NCBI GenBank assembly: GCA_016214605.1
Contig: JACROD010000018.1
Coordinates: 1 to 51,332 of the forward strand
Direction of reading: 5' to 3'
DNA: 51,332 bases
Origin: Candidatus Kaiserbacteria bacterium
GTDB taxonomy: Bacteria > Patescibacteriota > Minisyncoccia > Phycocordibacterales > UBA2100
Positions 14,742 to 22,863 of this stretch are shown here, piece after piece. The notes under the pieces were generated by a model. It saw only the letters and a list, made by a program, of their open reading frames with translations. It was not told the origin of the DNA and did no database searches. How positions within the stretch are numbered: the stretch's first letter is position 1; each line of letters opens with the position of its first letter. The position numbers and the translations under genes were made by a program.

Positions 14742-16007
14742 ATGGGAGCCGTCTTGAAGCGAAATACCTGCCGCATATCGGGCGAGCCACTCATCCCACT
14801 CTTTTCGCTCGGTGATCTCTATCTTTCCGGCTTCTTGCCAAAAGACGCACAACCTACTCTTTCCCAAAAAGTCCCGCTCGAAATGATGCTCGCACCAAGC
14901 TCAGGCCTCGTCCAGCTCGCACATACCGCGCCGTCGGACGAGATGTACCGCGAATACTGGTACCGTTCGGACACCAATGAATCGATGGTCGAAGAGCTCA
15001 AGCAGATCGCCACGTCGACCGCCAAACAAATGCGCGTCGGCAAAAGCGATCTCTGGATCGACATCGGCTGCAACGACGGCACACTCCTCTCGCATGTACC
15101 AAAAGAAGTGATTCGCATCGGCTATGATCCCAACGACTACAAAGAGATCTCGCAGAAGCATGCGAATCTTATCGTGAATGACTATTTCAACGCCGAAGCT
15201 TTTCGCACATCACCGTACAAAGATAAGCGCGCCAAGGTCATCACCTCGATCGCAATGTTTTACGATCTCGAAGATCCGCACACTTTTGTACAGGATATCT
15301 ATGATGTGCTCGACGACGACGGCATCTGGGTCATGCAGATGAGCTACTTGCCGCTCATGCTCAAACAGCTCGCCTTCGACAACATCTGCCACGAACACCT
15401 CAAATACTACAGCCTGAGCGCGCTCAAATTCCTCGTCGACTCGCACGATCTTGAGATCGTCGATTGCCAACTCAACGATGTGAACGGTGGCAGTTTCCGT
15501 GTCTATATGCGCAAGGCCAGTGCCGACCCGACCACATTTGCATCCGCTCCCTATCGCGACGTCGCCGAGTATCGTGTACAGTCGATTCTTGCATACGAAA
15601 AAGAACTTCGACTCACTGATCCGCAGACCTACCTGGATTTCTATCAGCGATCCTGCGACCTGCGCGATGAGACCTTGCAATTCCTCCGCACCGAAAAGGC
15701 CAAGGGCAAGAAGATCTGGGGCTACGGCGCCTCGACCAAGGGCAATACGCTCCTCCAGTGGTGGGGCATCGACAACCGCCTCCTCGACGGCATCGCAGAG
15801 CGCCAGCCTGCCAAATATGGCCTCAAGACCATCGGCACCAACATCCCGATCGCATCCGACGAAGACATGCGCAAGGCCAAGCCTGATTACCTCTTCGTGC
15901 TCCCGTGGCACTTCATCGAATCGTTCGTCCGCCGCGAACAAGACTTCCTCAAAGGAGGCGGTGCCTTCATCGTCCCCTGCCCGAGATTCGAGGTGATCCG
16001 CGGATGA
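14742..16007 (+). CDS. Sugar C-methyltransferase (TylC3/NovU-like) with N-terminal zinc site
   Basis: 421 residues from the ATG at 14742; the longer ORF-track start is rejected because TACAAT ends 10 nt before this ATG. The N-terminal CRISGEPLIPLFSLGDLYLSGF resembles the methyltransferase zinc-binding domain, although only part of the usual Cys set is evident. The SAM-binding core is WIDIGCNDGTLLSHVP. The C-terminal domain has KIWGYGASTKGNTLLQWWGI, a hallmark of this family. These enzymes C-methylate dTDP- or GDP-4-keto sugars, which fits the Gmd-type enzymes nearby. Confidence 0.85.
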   Translation: MGAVLKRNTCRISGEPLIPLFSLGDLYLSGFLPKDAQPTLSQKVPLEMMLAPSSGLVQLAHTAPSDEMYREYWYRSDTNESMVEELKQIATSTAKQMRVGKSDLWIDIGCNDGTLLSHVPKEVIRIGYDPNDYKEISQKHANLIVNDYFNAEAFRTSPYKDKRAKVITSIAMFYDLEDPHTFVQDIYDVLDDDGIWVMQMSYLPLMLKQLAFDNICHEHLKYYSLSALKFLVDSHDLEIVDCQLNDVNGGSFRVYMRKASADPTTFASAPYRDVAEYRVQSILAYEKELRLTDPQTYLDFYQRSCDLRDETLQFLRTEKAKGKKIWGYGASTKGNTLLQWWGIDNRLLDGIAERQPAKYGLKTIGTNIPIASDEDMRKAKPDYLFVLPWHFIESFVRREQDFLKGGGAFIVPCPRFEVIRG

Positions 16008-16044
16008 TGTTCTGAGGATCGAAAACACGGAGTATATTCATATC

Positions 16045-16686
16045 ATGACAAACTCTACCCTCTTCCTTTTTGTCCGGCATGGGCAGGCGGAAGGAAACGT
16101 ATCGGATCTTGTCTTGGGGACACAAGAGTCTCCATTGACTGATCTCGGCCGCAAACAAGCACTCGAGCGCACCACCGCGATAAAACATCTCAACCTTATC
16201 GCCGTGTACTCATCAGACCTAAACAGAGCATTGGAGACGGCTACGATCATCGGAAATGAGGTTAGGGTCGTACCGATCATTGATCGGCTTCTACGCGAAC
16301 GCTTTGTCGGTGATGCGCTTCAAGGACGCACGAATGAAGAGGTCAAATTGTTGCTCACAGATGAATACCAACGACTCCAGGGAATGAGGCTGGCCGATCA
16401 GCTCGACTATCGCTATTCAATGGCCCCCGATGCCGAAACACCACGAGAAGCCGTTGATCGACTCCTATTATTTATGACCAAGAGGAGTCTCCAATACCAT
16501 GACAGTGATGGACCAATCGTATGCGTGACACATGGCGCGATACTAGGTAACTTCCTGGCACTCTTCGGTAAAATTCGCTTTGAAGGGATCTTTGGAGCTG
16601 CCGCGATCGGCAACGCCGAAGTGTGCGCTGTCACGTTTGATCGCTCGACCAACGAGATCGTGGACATCACACTCAATCTTTCGTAA
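16045..16686 (+). CDS. Histidine phosphatase family protein (phosphoglycerate-mutase-like)
   Basis: 213 residues. FVRHGQAEGN is the RHG phosphohistidine loop; SSDLNRALETA and VCVTHGAILGNFLAL supply the other Arg and His of the 2H-phosphatase core. Such proteins dephosphorylate small molecules or act as mutases; the substrate is not predictable here. A TATATT box lies 6 nt before the ATG, so the mRNA is leaderless. An intrinsic terminator follows 11 nt after the stop. Confidence 0.88.
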   Translation: MTNSTLFLFVRHGQAEGNVSDLVLGTQESPLTDLGRKQALERTTAIKHLNLIAVYSSDLNRALETATIIGNEVRVVPIIDRLLRERFVGDALQGRTNEEVKLLLTDEYQRLQGMRLADQLDYRYSMAPDAETPREAVDRLLLFMTKRSLQYHDSDGPIVCVTHGAILGNFLALFGKIRFEGIFGAAAIGNAEVCAVTFDRSTNEIVDITLNLS

Positions 16687-16697
16687 ATCCATCCAAA

Positions 16698-16730
16698 GCC
16701 GCAGGCGACCCCTGCGGCGCTTTTTTATTT
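16698..16730 (+). terminator. Intrinsic terminator of the histidine phosphatase gene
   Basis: GCCGCAGG-CGACC-CCTGCGGC followed by GCTTTTTTATTT. Sequence nearly identical to the terminator at 18868-18900. Confidence 0.85.
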
Positions 16731-16757
16731 GACAACGACACATTTTTAGTATATGGT
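16729..16757 (+). promoter_or_regulatory. Sigma70-like promoter of the SDR gene
   Basis: TTGACA (16729-16734), a 17-nt spacer, TATGGT (16752-16757). It starts directly on the T-run of the preceding terminator. Transcription would begin near 16764, which excludes the ATG at 16753 as the start codon. Confidence 0.8.
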
Positions 16758-16791
16758 TTTCTTTAGAAAAATCGAACTACAGGAGCAGCGG

Positions 16792-17625
16792 ATGGTGGCA
16801 AACTATCCTACCCAGACTACAGACACGGTCTTCAACTTCAAGGATAAAGTCGTGGTGATCACCGGCGGCGTGTCGGGGATTGGCAGGGCTACTGCAGAGA
16901 TGTTCGCCAAAGCCGATGCAAACGTGGCGGTGCTCGACCTCGATGACACGGAAGGCAAGGTCTTCGCGGAAGACGTCGGGATGTTCATACATACGGATGT
17001 GTCCCATGAAATAGATGTTGCTCGTGCAATACAGACAGTAGTCGCCACCTTCGAGCGAATCGATGTCCTCGTAAACAACGCGGGTATCGAATTCAACGAC
17101 CGTGGCAACTTGATCGACATGCCTCGTGAGGACATGCGGCGGATCATTGAGGTGAACCTCTTCGGGTACATTAATATGGTCCGCGCTTGCGTGCCACATA
17201 TGCGCCCCGGTAGCAAGATCGTCAACGTGAGCTCTGTGCAAGGACTCGCGGCACATGCGCCAGGTACGAGCTATCAAATCGCGAAATCCTCTATCCTTGG
17301 ATTGACTCATTCGCTCGCTATCGAGCTCGCGCCCAAAGGAATCAATGTCAACACTGTCATCCCTGGGGCGATCAAGACCGAAGGTATGGGAGCGGTACGT
17401 GCGAGCAGTTCTTCTATTCTCGATCCGTATCGCAGACGCATTCCGCTCGCACGGCGCGGATGGGCCGCAGAAGTAGCCGGTCCTATCCTCTTCTTGTCGT
17501 CGAGCCTTGCAAACTATATGACGGGAAGCACTTTGGTCGTTGACGGCGGATATCTGATCAATCTCACGCCGGATATGGGTGGTGAAGTGCCGACCCATGG
17601 ACAAGCGGAAGACCCAGATCTTTGA
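16792..17625 (+). CDS. Short-chain dehydrogenase/reductase (SDR)
   Basis: 277 residues from the ATG at 16792, chosen because AGGAG lies 7 nt before it and the earlier ATG overlaps the -10 box. Classical SDR motifs: TGGVSGIGRA (cofactor loop), VLVNNAGIEF, IVNVSSVQG (catalytic Ser) and YQIAKSS (Tyr-x3-Lys). VDGGYLINL near the C-terminus is typical of FabG-like enzymes. The substrate is unknown; a nucleotide-sugar or lipid reductase is possible. Monocistronic, with its own promoter, Shine-Dalgarno and terminator. Confidence 0.9.
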   Translation: MVANYPTQTTDTVFNFKDKVVVITGGVSGIGRATAEMFAKADANVAVLDLDDTEGKVFAEDVGMFIHTDVSHEIDVARAIQTVVATFERIDVLVNNAGIEFNDRGNLIDMPREDMRRIIEVNLFGYINMVRACVPHMRPGSKIVNVSSVQGLAAHAPGTSYQIAKSSILGLTHSLAIELAPKGINVNTVIPGAIKTEGMGAVRASSSSILDPYRRRIPLARRGWAAEVAGPILFLSSSLANYMTGSTLVVDGGYLINLTPDMGGEVPTHGQAEDPDL

Positions 17626-17639
17626 TCAGGAAAAATTGA

Positions 17640-17680
17640 GAGCCTCGCACAGAATCATCTGCGTGAGGCTCTTTTCTTTT
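17640..17680. terminator. Bidirectional terminator between convergent genes
   Basis: GAGCCTCGCACAGA...TCTGCGTGAGGCTC, followed by TTTTCTTTTTT on the plus side and by TCAATTTTT on the minus side. It serves both the SDR gene and the minus-strand gene at 17698. Confidence 0.85.
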
Positions 17681-17697
17681 TTAGGATCACACCGTGA

Positions 17698-18102
17698 TTA
17701 GTGTCCGTTACGATTTCCGCGACCAAAATTTTCGAGCTCGGATAACGAATACGGCAATGGATCTGAACCTAATGGGACCCATGTGCACTCTTGTGCTTCG
17801 AAACTTGCTTGAAGAAAATCCGCACCAGCCTCAAGATCGCGTCTATTGAGCAGAAAGTTGACTTCATAGGGATTGCCGAGACCATCGTCGACAGTAGCCT
17901 TGAACAACACCCCCGAACAGCTCCCGATCATAAGTGTCTTCCACTGGGTTTCGATAATGCCGGCACAGAAGTCGCTCCGTATAGCTACGCAATCCCTTTT
18001 AGAAAGATGTAGATCGCACGCCGTCATCTGGAGCGCCTGCTGCACCTTTTCGTCGACCATACCCGGTCCACCTCGGACCATTACACATACCAATGAACTC
18101 AT
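17698..18102 (-). CDS. Hypothetical protein, 134 residues
   Basis: Not recognised. The start ATG at 18102 is fixed by AGGAG with a 7-nt spacer; the longer ORF-track start is rejected. The protein is acidic in its second half, contains five Cys (for example IGSCSGVLF) and has no signal peptide or membrane helix. It has its own promoter, divergent from the Nudix gene. It belongs to the set of scattered monocistronic genes with strong Shine-Dalgarno sequences. Confidence 0.7.
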   Translation of the reverse strand: MSSLVCVMVRGGPGMVDEKVQQALQMTACDLHLSKRDCVAIRSDFCAGIIETQWKTLMIGSCSGVLFKATVDDGLGNPYEVNFLLNRRDLEAGADFLQASFEAQECTWVPLGSDPLPYSLSELENFGRGNRNGH

Positions 18103-18143
18103 CACCTTACTCCTTTCCGGACAGATCAAGCGATCTTTCTTTT

Positions 18144-18172
18144 ACCATAAAAATGGTACGATTGCAAGTCAC
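18144..18172 (-). promoter_or_regulatory. Promoter of the 134-residue hypothetical gene
   Basis: Minus strand GTGACT, a 17-nt spacer, TATGGT. It lies 6 bp from the -35 of the divergent Nudix promoter, so the two could be co-regulated. Confidence 0.6.
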
Positions 18173-18178
18173 TCGATA

Positions 18179-18206
18179 TTGACTTCTCATACTCATATGA
18201 TATCAT
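18179..18206 (+). promoter_or_regulatory. Promoter of the Nudix gene
   Basis: TTGACT (18179-18184), a 16-nt spacer, TATCAT (18201-18206). A palindromic ATATGATATCATAT overlaps the -10 and may be an operator. Confidence 0.65.
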
Positions 18207-18254
18207 ATTTTTAGACACAGGGATGTTGCTGAGTAGCAAGGAAAGGTGGGAAAG

Positions 18255-18854
18255 ATGCATATATCTCCTCTGCACGCAGCCGACGGATCTTTGGATCCGG
18301 AGGTAAACGTAAGAGCACGAACAGTGATCAAAGAGAAATTCATCCGGCCTGATGATGCGACCTACACGGGAATCCTCCGTGGTACTGTCCGCAACTGCGT
18401 GGATGTGATGGTGCTCGATGATCACAATCATGCCCTTATGGGCTTTCGCGTCAACGAACCATGGAAGGGGCATTGGCATCCTTCGGGAGGCGGGCAAGTG
18501 CCTGGCGACAGCTACCACGAGACTGGGGCACTTCATCTGAAGCGCGATCTCGGTCTCATCGTGGATCCGGCAAGGCTTCACTTCGTCAACAGTGCCTCAT
18601 TCCCATGGAGCACGTCGGCGCAGGGCGTCCCGTGCCATATGAATGGGATTCTCATGGTCGTGCATCTCGAAGACATCGAGCTACGCGAACGAAGCATCCC
18701 TCAAAAGGGTGACTTCGCGAAATCTGGTTTCTTCCCGCTCACCGCGGTGACAGGAGAAAACGGCTTTCATCCGGCGATCGCGCTTGGTGCGCGGATGATC
18801 ATCCGCAACAAACAGAAAGGCCGCTTGGGCACGATCGATCCTGATCTTCTGTGA
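18255..18854 (+). CDS. Nudix-superfamily protein, GDP-mannose mannosyl hydrolase-like
   Basis: 199 residues from the ATG at 18255, preceded by AGGAAAGGTGGG. The segment WHPSGGGQVPGDSYHETGALHLKRDLGL occupies the Nudix-box position but lacks the canonical REUxEE glutamates. This is as in GDP-mannose mannosyl hydrolases (Gmm), which use a reduced box. A Gmm role would link it to the GDP-mannose dehydratases that follow. The match is by eye only, so substrate assignment is tentative. Confidence 0.7.
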   Translation: MHISPLHAADGSLDPEVNVRARTVIKEKFIRPDDATYTGILRGTVRNCVDVMVLDDHNHALMGFRVNEPWKGHWHPSGGGQVPGDSYHETGALHLKRDLGLIVDPARLHFVNSASFPWSTSAQGVPCHMNGILMVVHLEDIELRERSIPQKGDFAKSGFFPLTAVTGENGFHPAIALGARMIIRNKQKGRLGTIDPDLL

Positions 18855-18867
18855 AAGAAGTGACGAA

Positions 18868-18900
18868 AGCCGCGGGCGACCCCTGCGGCTTTTTATTTTT
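18868..18900 (+). terminator. Intrinsic terminator of the Nudix gene
   Basis: AGCCGCGGG-CGAC-CCCTGCGGCT followed by TTTTATTTTT. Nearly the same sequence as the terminator at 16698-16730. Confidence 0.85.
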
Positions 18901-18906
18901 TGCAAA

Positions 18907-19896
18907 TCATGTGGTCACTTTGTCGGCCCGCACCATCATTTCGACGAGATCATGGAATGATGTCTGCGGTTTCCAATCGAGTATTTCTTTGGCATGTGAA
19001 ATATCCCCCCGACGGACATGCGTCTCGACAGGGCGATAAAAATCCGGATTCACCTCGACGACCACACGCCCCTGTGCGTCGAGAGCTTTTTCATCCACAT
19101 CCTCCCCTTGCCAATGGAGATCCATGCCGAGGCACCGTGCGGCGACCTGGACAAACTCGCGTACCGTATGTACTTCACCCGAAGCAAAGACATAAGTCCC
19201 TGGAGCATCATGCTGTAGGGACATCCACATACCCTCGACAATATCTCCTGCATAGCTCCAATCGCGCTCGGCGTCGAGATTACCGAGCTGGAGCACACCC
19301 GATCCGCTCTGTGCGATCGCGGCAAGCGTATGAGTGATCTTGCGTGTGACGAATCCAAGCGGCCGACGCGGAGATTCATGATTGAAAAGAATACCCGAGA
19401 CCGCAAAAGTGCCGTGACTGTTGCGATACATCTCGGTCATGTTGTGCGCGAAGAGTTTGGCTGCGCCGTAGGGATTCACCGGGGCGAAGCGCGTCTGCTC
19501 GCTCTGCGGACTCTCTGTCACACTGCCGTACATCTCGGCGGAAGATGCCTGGAAAAATCGCGTCTGGGGCGAAAATTGCCGAATCGATTCGAGAAAATAG
19601 AGCGGTGCCATACCTGCCACCTGTGCGACAGCGATCGGGTCTTCCCAGGGCTTCGCGACCGTCGCGATGGACGCCATGTTGTAGATCTCATCGGGCTTGT
19701 AGCGAGCGATCAAGTGCTCGACGAACGAGCGATCAGAGATATCGCCACGCTCGTATTCGACACCCTCAGTCGGAGCCGGCACATCCTGGATCGTCACCCC
19801 GATGAGATGATACTTCTTGTTCCGGAGCAATTCTGAAAGATACGAACCATCCTGTCCGGAAATCCCCGTAACGATCGCTGTTTTATTGCTGGACAT
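18907..19896 (-). CDS. GDP-mannose dehydratase/reductase-like NAD(P)-dependent protein
   Basis: 329 residues, extended SDR fold. The start TAIVTGISGQDGSYLSELL is the NAD(P) loop; YGAAKLFAH is the Tyr-x3-Lys pair; GILFNHESPRR and LGNLDAERDWSYAGD are shared with Gmd. It is clearly paralogous to the next gene upstream (19883-20917), with which it overlaps by 14 nt. The divergent partner of a Gmd is often the 4-keto reductase (RMD) making GDP-rhamnose or a related sugar, so I favour that over a second dehydratase. Confidence 0.8.
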   Translation of the reverse strand: MSSNKTAIVTGISGQDGSYLSELLRNKKYHLIGVTIQDVPAPTEGVEYERGDISDRSFVEHLIARYKPDEIYNMASIATVAKPWEDPIAVAQVAGMAPLYFLESIRQFSPQTRFFQASSAEMYGSVTESPQSEQTRFAPVNPYGAAKLFAHNMTEMYRNSHGTFAVSGILFNHESPRRPLGFVTRKITHTLAAIAQSGSGVLQLGNLDAERDWSYAGDIVEGMWMSLQHDAPGTYVFASGEVHTVREFVQVAARCLGMDLHWQGEDVDEKALDAQGRVVVEVNPDFYRPVETHVRRGDISHAKEILDWKPQTSFHDLVEMMVRADKVTT

Positions 19897-20917
19897 ATTC
19901 TTGGGTGCCTCCTATGAGACGCAGGTCGGCCTGCACCATCATCTCGACAAGTTCCTCGAATGATACCTCCGGCTTCCAACCAAGCTTGCGCTTGGCCTTG
20001 CTCGCGTCTCCTTGTAGCGCATCGACTTCGCGCGGGCGATAGAATTTTTTGTCGATGGATACGCGAATGGTGCCATGCTCGTCCTTGCCTACTTCTTTGA
20101 GACCCTTACCCTCCCAATGGATCGGCATGCCGATCACGGAGCCGACCGTCTCAATCAGCTGACGCACGGAGTGGGCCTCTCCTGTAGCGATCACGTACGT
20201 ATCGGCTTTTTTCTCCTGAAGCATCATCCACATCGCACGGACATAATCACCGGCAAATCCCCAATCGCGCTCAGCATCGAGATTCCCGACCGTGACGTGA
20301 TCCTGCATACCGTATTTCATCTTGGCAAAAGCGTGCGTGAGCTTGCGTGTGACGAAGTGCTTGCCGCGACGCGGTGACTCATGATTGAAAAGGATACCGG
20401 AAGCCGCGAAGTACCCCTGAGCGCGATACTCCTCGATGAGGTGATGTGCCTTGAGCTTTGCTTCGGCGTAAGGACTCACTGGAGCAAAGACGGTCTTTTC
20501 ACTTTGGGGCGGTGGGGTCGAGCCAAACATCTCACTCGTAGAGGCCTGATATATTCTTATTTTTTTGTTGTGCTTGTAGGCGACTGTGAGCAATCGCTCA
20601 ACGCCCATATAATTGATATCCCATGTCTCATCCGGACAAAGGAACGAAACGCCAACATGTGATTGCGCCGCGAGATTATAGATCTCGTGTGGATCGGATT
20701 CTTCGATCGCACGCTCGATCGTCGGTAGGTCACGCATGTTGCCATAGATCAGCTTGAGCGCCCCACTCACATGCAAATGCTCGATACGAGCAAAAGGATC
20801 CGTACTCGTACGGCGCATGAAGCCATATACCTCATAGCCTTTGTTGATCAAAAATTCGGCAAGATAGGAACCGTCCTGACCTGTGATACCGGTGATGAGC
20901 GCGCGCTTTTTCTTCAT
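19883..20917 (-). CDS. gmd: GDP-mannose 4,6-dehydratase
   Basis: 344 residues from the ATG at 20917, the usual length. RALITGITGQDGSYLAEFL, YNLAAQSHVGVSF, STSEMFGSTPPPQSE, PYAEAKLKAH and GILFNHESPRRG are diagnostic of Gmd. It converts GDP-D-mannose to GDP-4-keto-6-deoxymannose, the precursor of GDP-fucose, GDP-rhamnose and related sugars. A TAAACT box abuts the alternative ATG at 20926, which makes 20917 the better start. Confidence 0.92.
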   Translation of the reverse strand: MKKKRALITGITGQDGSYLAEFLINKGYEVYGFMRRTSTDPFARIEHLHVSGALKLIYGNMRDLPTIERAIEESDPHEIYNLAAQSHVGVSFLCPDETWDINYMGVERLLTVAYKHNKKIRIYQASTSEMFGSTPPPQSEKTVFAPVSPYAEAKLKAHHLIEEYRAQGYFAASGILFNHESPRRGKHFVTRKLTHAFAKMKYGMQDHVTVGNLDAERDWGFAGDYVRAMWMMLQEKKADTYVIATGEAHSVRQLIETVGSVIGMPIHWEGKGLKEVGKDEHGTIRVSIDKKFYRPREVDALQGDASKAKRKLGWKPEVSFEELVEMMVQADLRLIGGTQEYVQQ

Positions 20918-20958
20918 AAGAGTCATAGTTTATCACGACATTTCAGACATTTGAAGCA

Positions 20959-20990
20959 AAGAAAAACCGGACCCTGTCAAGGGGCCCGGC
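20959..20990 (-). terminator. Terminator of the 168-residue hypothetical gene
   Basis: On the minus strand CCGGGCCCC-TTGACA-GGGTCCGG followed by TTTTTCTTT. Confidence 0.8.
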
Positions 20991-21018
20991 TATTATAATC
21001 ATCGATCCACCGTCTTGG

Positions 21019-21525
21019 TCAGACGTCCATTTGACCTGGGATCAGGAGCAGGTCGACACGCCGCCGATCCTTCCCGTGGACCTTGGACTCGTAGGCATAG
21101 AAGCGCCACTGACGCGTCTCGGTACTCCAGAAGAATTCAATGAAGAAATCTTGGAGAACGAGGCGGTAAACGGTGCCAGTACAGTCCATAGGACCGACTT
21201 TGCCGTCAAGCTGGAATTCGACGAGACCACGCAGTATGTAAACTGCACGAACGAGATCACACTGCGATTCAAGCGGTATCTCATCCTGCAACTGATCGTT
21301 GGTTGCCTGGCCCCCACCGACTTCCCACCCCAGGACATCGAGCGGCAGATCACGACGCCACGGAAGCTCGCGGTCCAGCGACTTGACGAGTTTAGCAAAA
21401 AGTTCGTTGCCCCATATGCCGGGACGCGGTTCAAAGAACTTGCCCATATTGATCATGCACTGCAGGGCCGGGATAGTGATTTTCTTCACGAGTCTCGTAC
21501 AGACAGACTTGATCCGAGTCGTCAT
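21019..21525 (-). CDS. Hypothetical protein, 168 residues
   Basis: Not recognised. The start at 21525 is chosen because AAGGAG stands 8 nt before this ATG; the ATG 6 nt upstream has only 2 nt spacing. The protein is soluble, with QCDLVRAVYILRGLVEFQLDG and DFFIEFFWSTETRQWRFYAYES suggesting a small alpha/beta fold. A plus-strand ORF (21031-21648) covers the same DNA but has no Shine-Dalgarno or promoter. Own promoter and terminator; monocistronic. Confidence 0.7.
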   Translation of the reverse strand: MTTRIKSVCTRLVKKITIPALQCMINMGKFFEPRPGIWGNELFAKLVKSLDRELPWRRDLPLDVLGWEVGGGQATNDQLQDEIPLESQCDLVRAVYILRGLVEFQLDGKVGPMDCTGTVYRLVLQDFFIEFFWSTETRQWRFYAYESKVHGKDRRRVDLLLIPGQMDV

Positions 21526-21563
21526 GGTCATCTCTCCTTGGTTACCTTCGCTACCCGCAAGCA

Positions 21564-21593
21564 ACCATACTACAGGTACATCCACACAGTCAA
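21564..21593 (-). promoter_or_regulatory. Promoter of the 168-residue hypothetical gene
   Basis: Minus strand TTGACT, an 18-nt spacer, TATGGT. It overlaps the tail of the flanking GT4 gap. Confidence 0.6.
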
Positions 21594-21599
21594 GAATGG

Positions 21600-22838
21600 T
21601 CAGATGCCAATCTTGAGATACTTCCTCATTGCTTCTATGAGCATATGATCATTTGCTTCCCAAGTAAAAAGCTCGCGCGCAACCTGGATCGAATTTTGTG
21701 AGAGCTTGGTGCGCAAGTCCGGGTCGCGCAGGGCAAGCAATTTTTCAAAATACTCATCCTCGGAATCGGCTCCCATGTAGTGCACCCCGTCTTCGAAGGG
21801 ATAGCCGCCGAGATTGCATCGTGGCGTGATCAGCGAGATCCCGCGGCAGAGCGGCTCGTAGACCTTTTGTTGCATGCCGACATATTTTGGTGTCGGCGAG
21901 AGCGCGATATCCATGCGATCCATATATGCATCAAACTTGTCGGCATCGATATATCCCTCATTAATGAGGGTTGTGCCATCAAACCGCGAAAGGTACTTCG
22001 CCGGAATGCGCGCGCCCGAAATATGGAAGACAAATGCGCCTGGACACTCCCGGGCGGCCCTTTGTGCAAGTACTCCCGTAACAAGATCGAGTCCACGCTC
22101 ATTGTGTGCGACCGAGTAGGCCGATCCCATAAAGAAAACATGCAACGGCGACCCCCACCGGATCTCGTGATCATCTCGAATCAAGGGCGGCAGACCGCGA
22201 AGCGGCACTACCATGATCCGCTTCGCACCGATCCTGCGATACACACTCGCCTCATACGGAGACAGCGCGAGGATGAGCGTACTTTTCCAAATCGTGATGA
22301 TCTCGCTCAGAAGCTTGGGAATGTACTTGAGATAATTGACCAGACTGCGTCCATCCTCTTCGAGAAAATGCGTCGGTTCAAAATTGAGACTGCGCGTCAC
22401 GATGGGGACACCGCGCTTCTGTGCCATAGCATAAAGCGGCCAGAGATATGAATAGTCGAACCACGCGATGTCGGGTTTGAAGCTCTCGATCTGTTCGCGA
22501 TAGATGCGCTGTATCTCGGGCTCGGCGTATTCATAGGCCGCACCATCGAGGTAGAGCGGATTTTTGAGCTTGCCGAGATTGTTGAAAAACCATTCTTTGC
22601 GCGAGAAAGCACGCCGACTGTAACGATACGGTACGGTGATAAGCCGCACGCCAAGGCTCTCGGCCGCCCCCTTGAGGTATTCATGATCGGCATGCACCCC
22701 TACCTTGGTGATCACGGTCACCTCGTATCCGAGCCGCACGAGCTGGCGCATACCACCTGCGCGATCCGCCTGATCGCATCCTGTCTCCGGCATGGGAAAT
22801 ACCGGAGTCACGAGAAGTATCTTCTTTTTTGCTTCCAT
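21600..22838 (-). CDS. GT4 family glycosyltransferase
   Basis: 412 residues from the ATG at 22838; the ORF-track extension upstream of it overlaps the preceding gene and is rejected. KKILLVTPVFPMPETGCDQADRA begins the acceptor domain. HVFFMGSAYSVAHNERGLDLV and GMQQKVYEPLCRGISLITP are in the donor domain. Its start lies 25 nt after the GT-C-like gene's stop, with TACACT 9 nt before the ATG, so it may have a secondary promoter. Confidence 0.85.
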   Translation of the reverse strand: MEAKKKILLVTPVFPMPETGCDQADRAGGMRQLVRLGYEVTVITKVGVHADHEYLKGAAESLGVRLITVPYRYSRRAFSRKEWFFNNLGKLKNPLYLDGAAYEYAEPEIQRIYREQIESFKPDIAWFDYSYLWPLYAMAQKRGVPIVTRSLNFEPTHFLEEDGRSLVNYLKYIPKLLSEIITIWKSTLILALSPYEASVYRRIGAKRIMVVPLRGLPPLIRDDHEIRWGSPLHVFFMGSAYSVAHNERGLDLVTGVLAQRAARECPGAFVFHISGARIPAKYLSRFDGTTLINEGYIDADKFDAYMDRMDIALSPTPKYVGMQQKVYEPLCRGISLITPRCNLGGYPFEDGVHYMGADSEDEYFEKLLALRDPDLRTKLSQNSIQVARELFTWEANDHMLIEAMRKYLKIGI

Positions 22839-22863
22839 AACCTCACTAGTGTACAGGAAAAAA

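Noticed and set aside
21031-21648. A 205-codon plus-strand ORF opposite the 168-residue hypothetical gene
   Set aside because: No Shine-Dalgarno, promoter or terminator on that strand, while the minus strand has all three.
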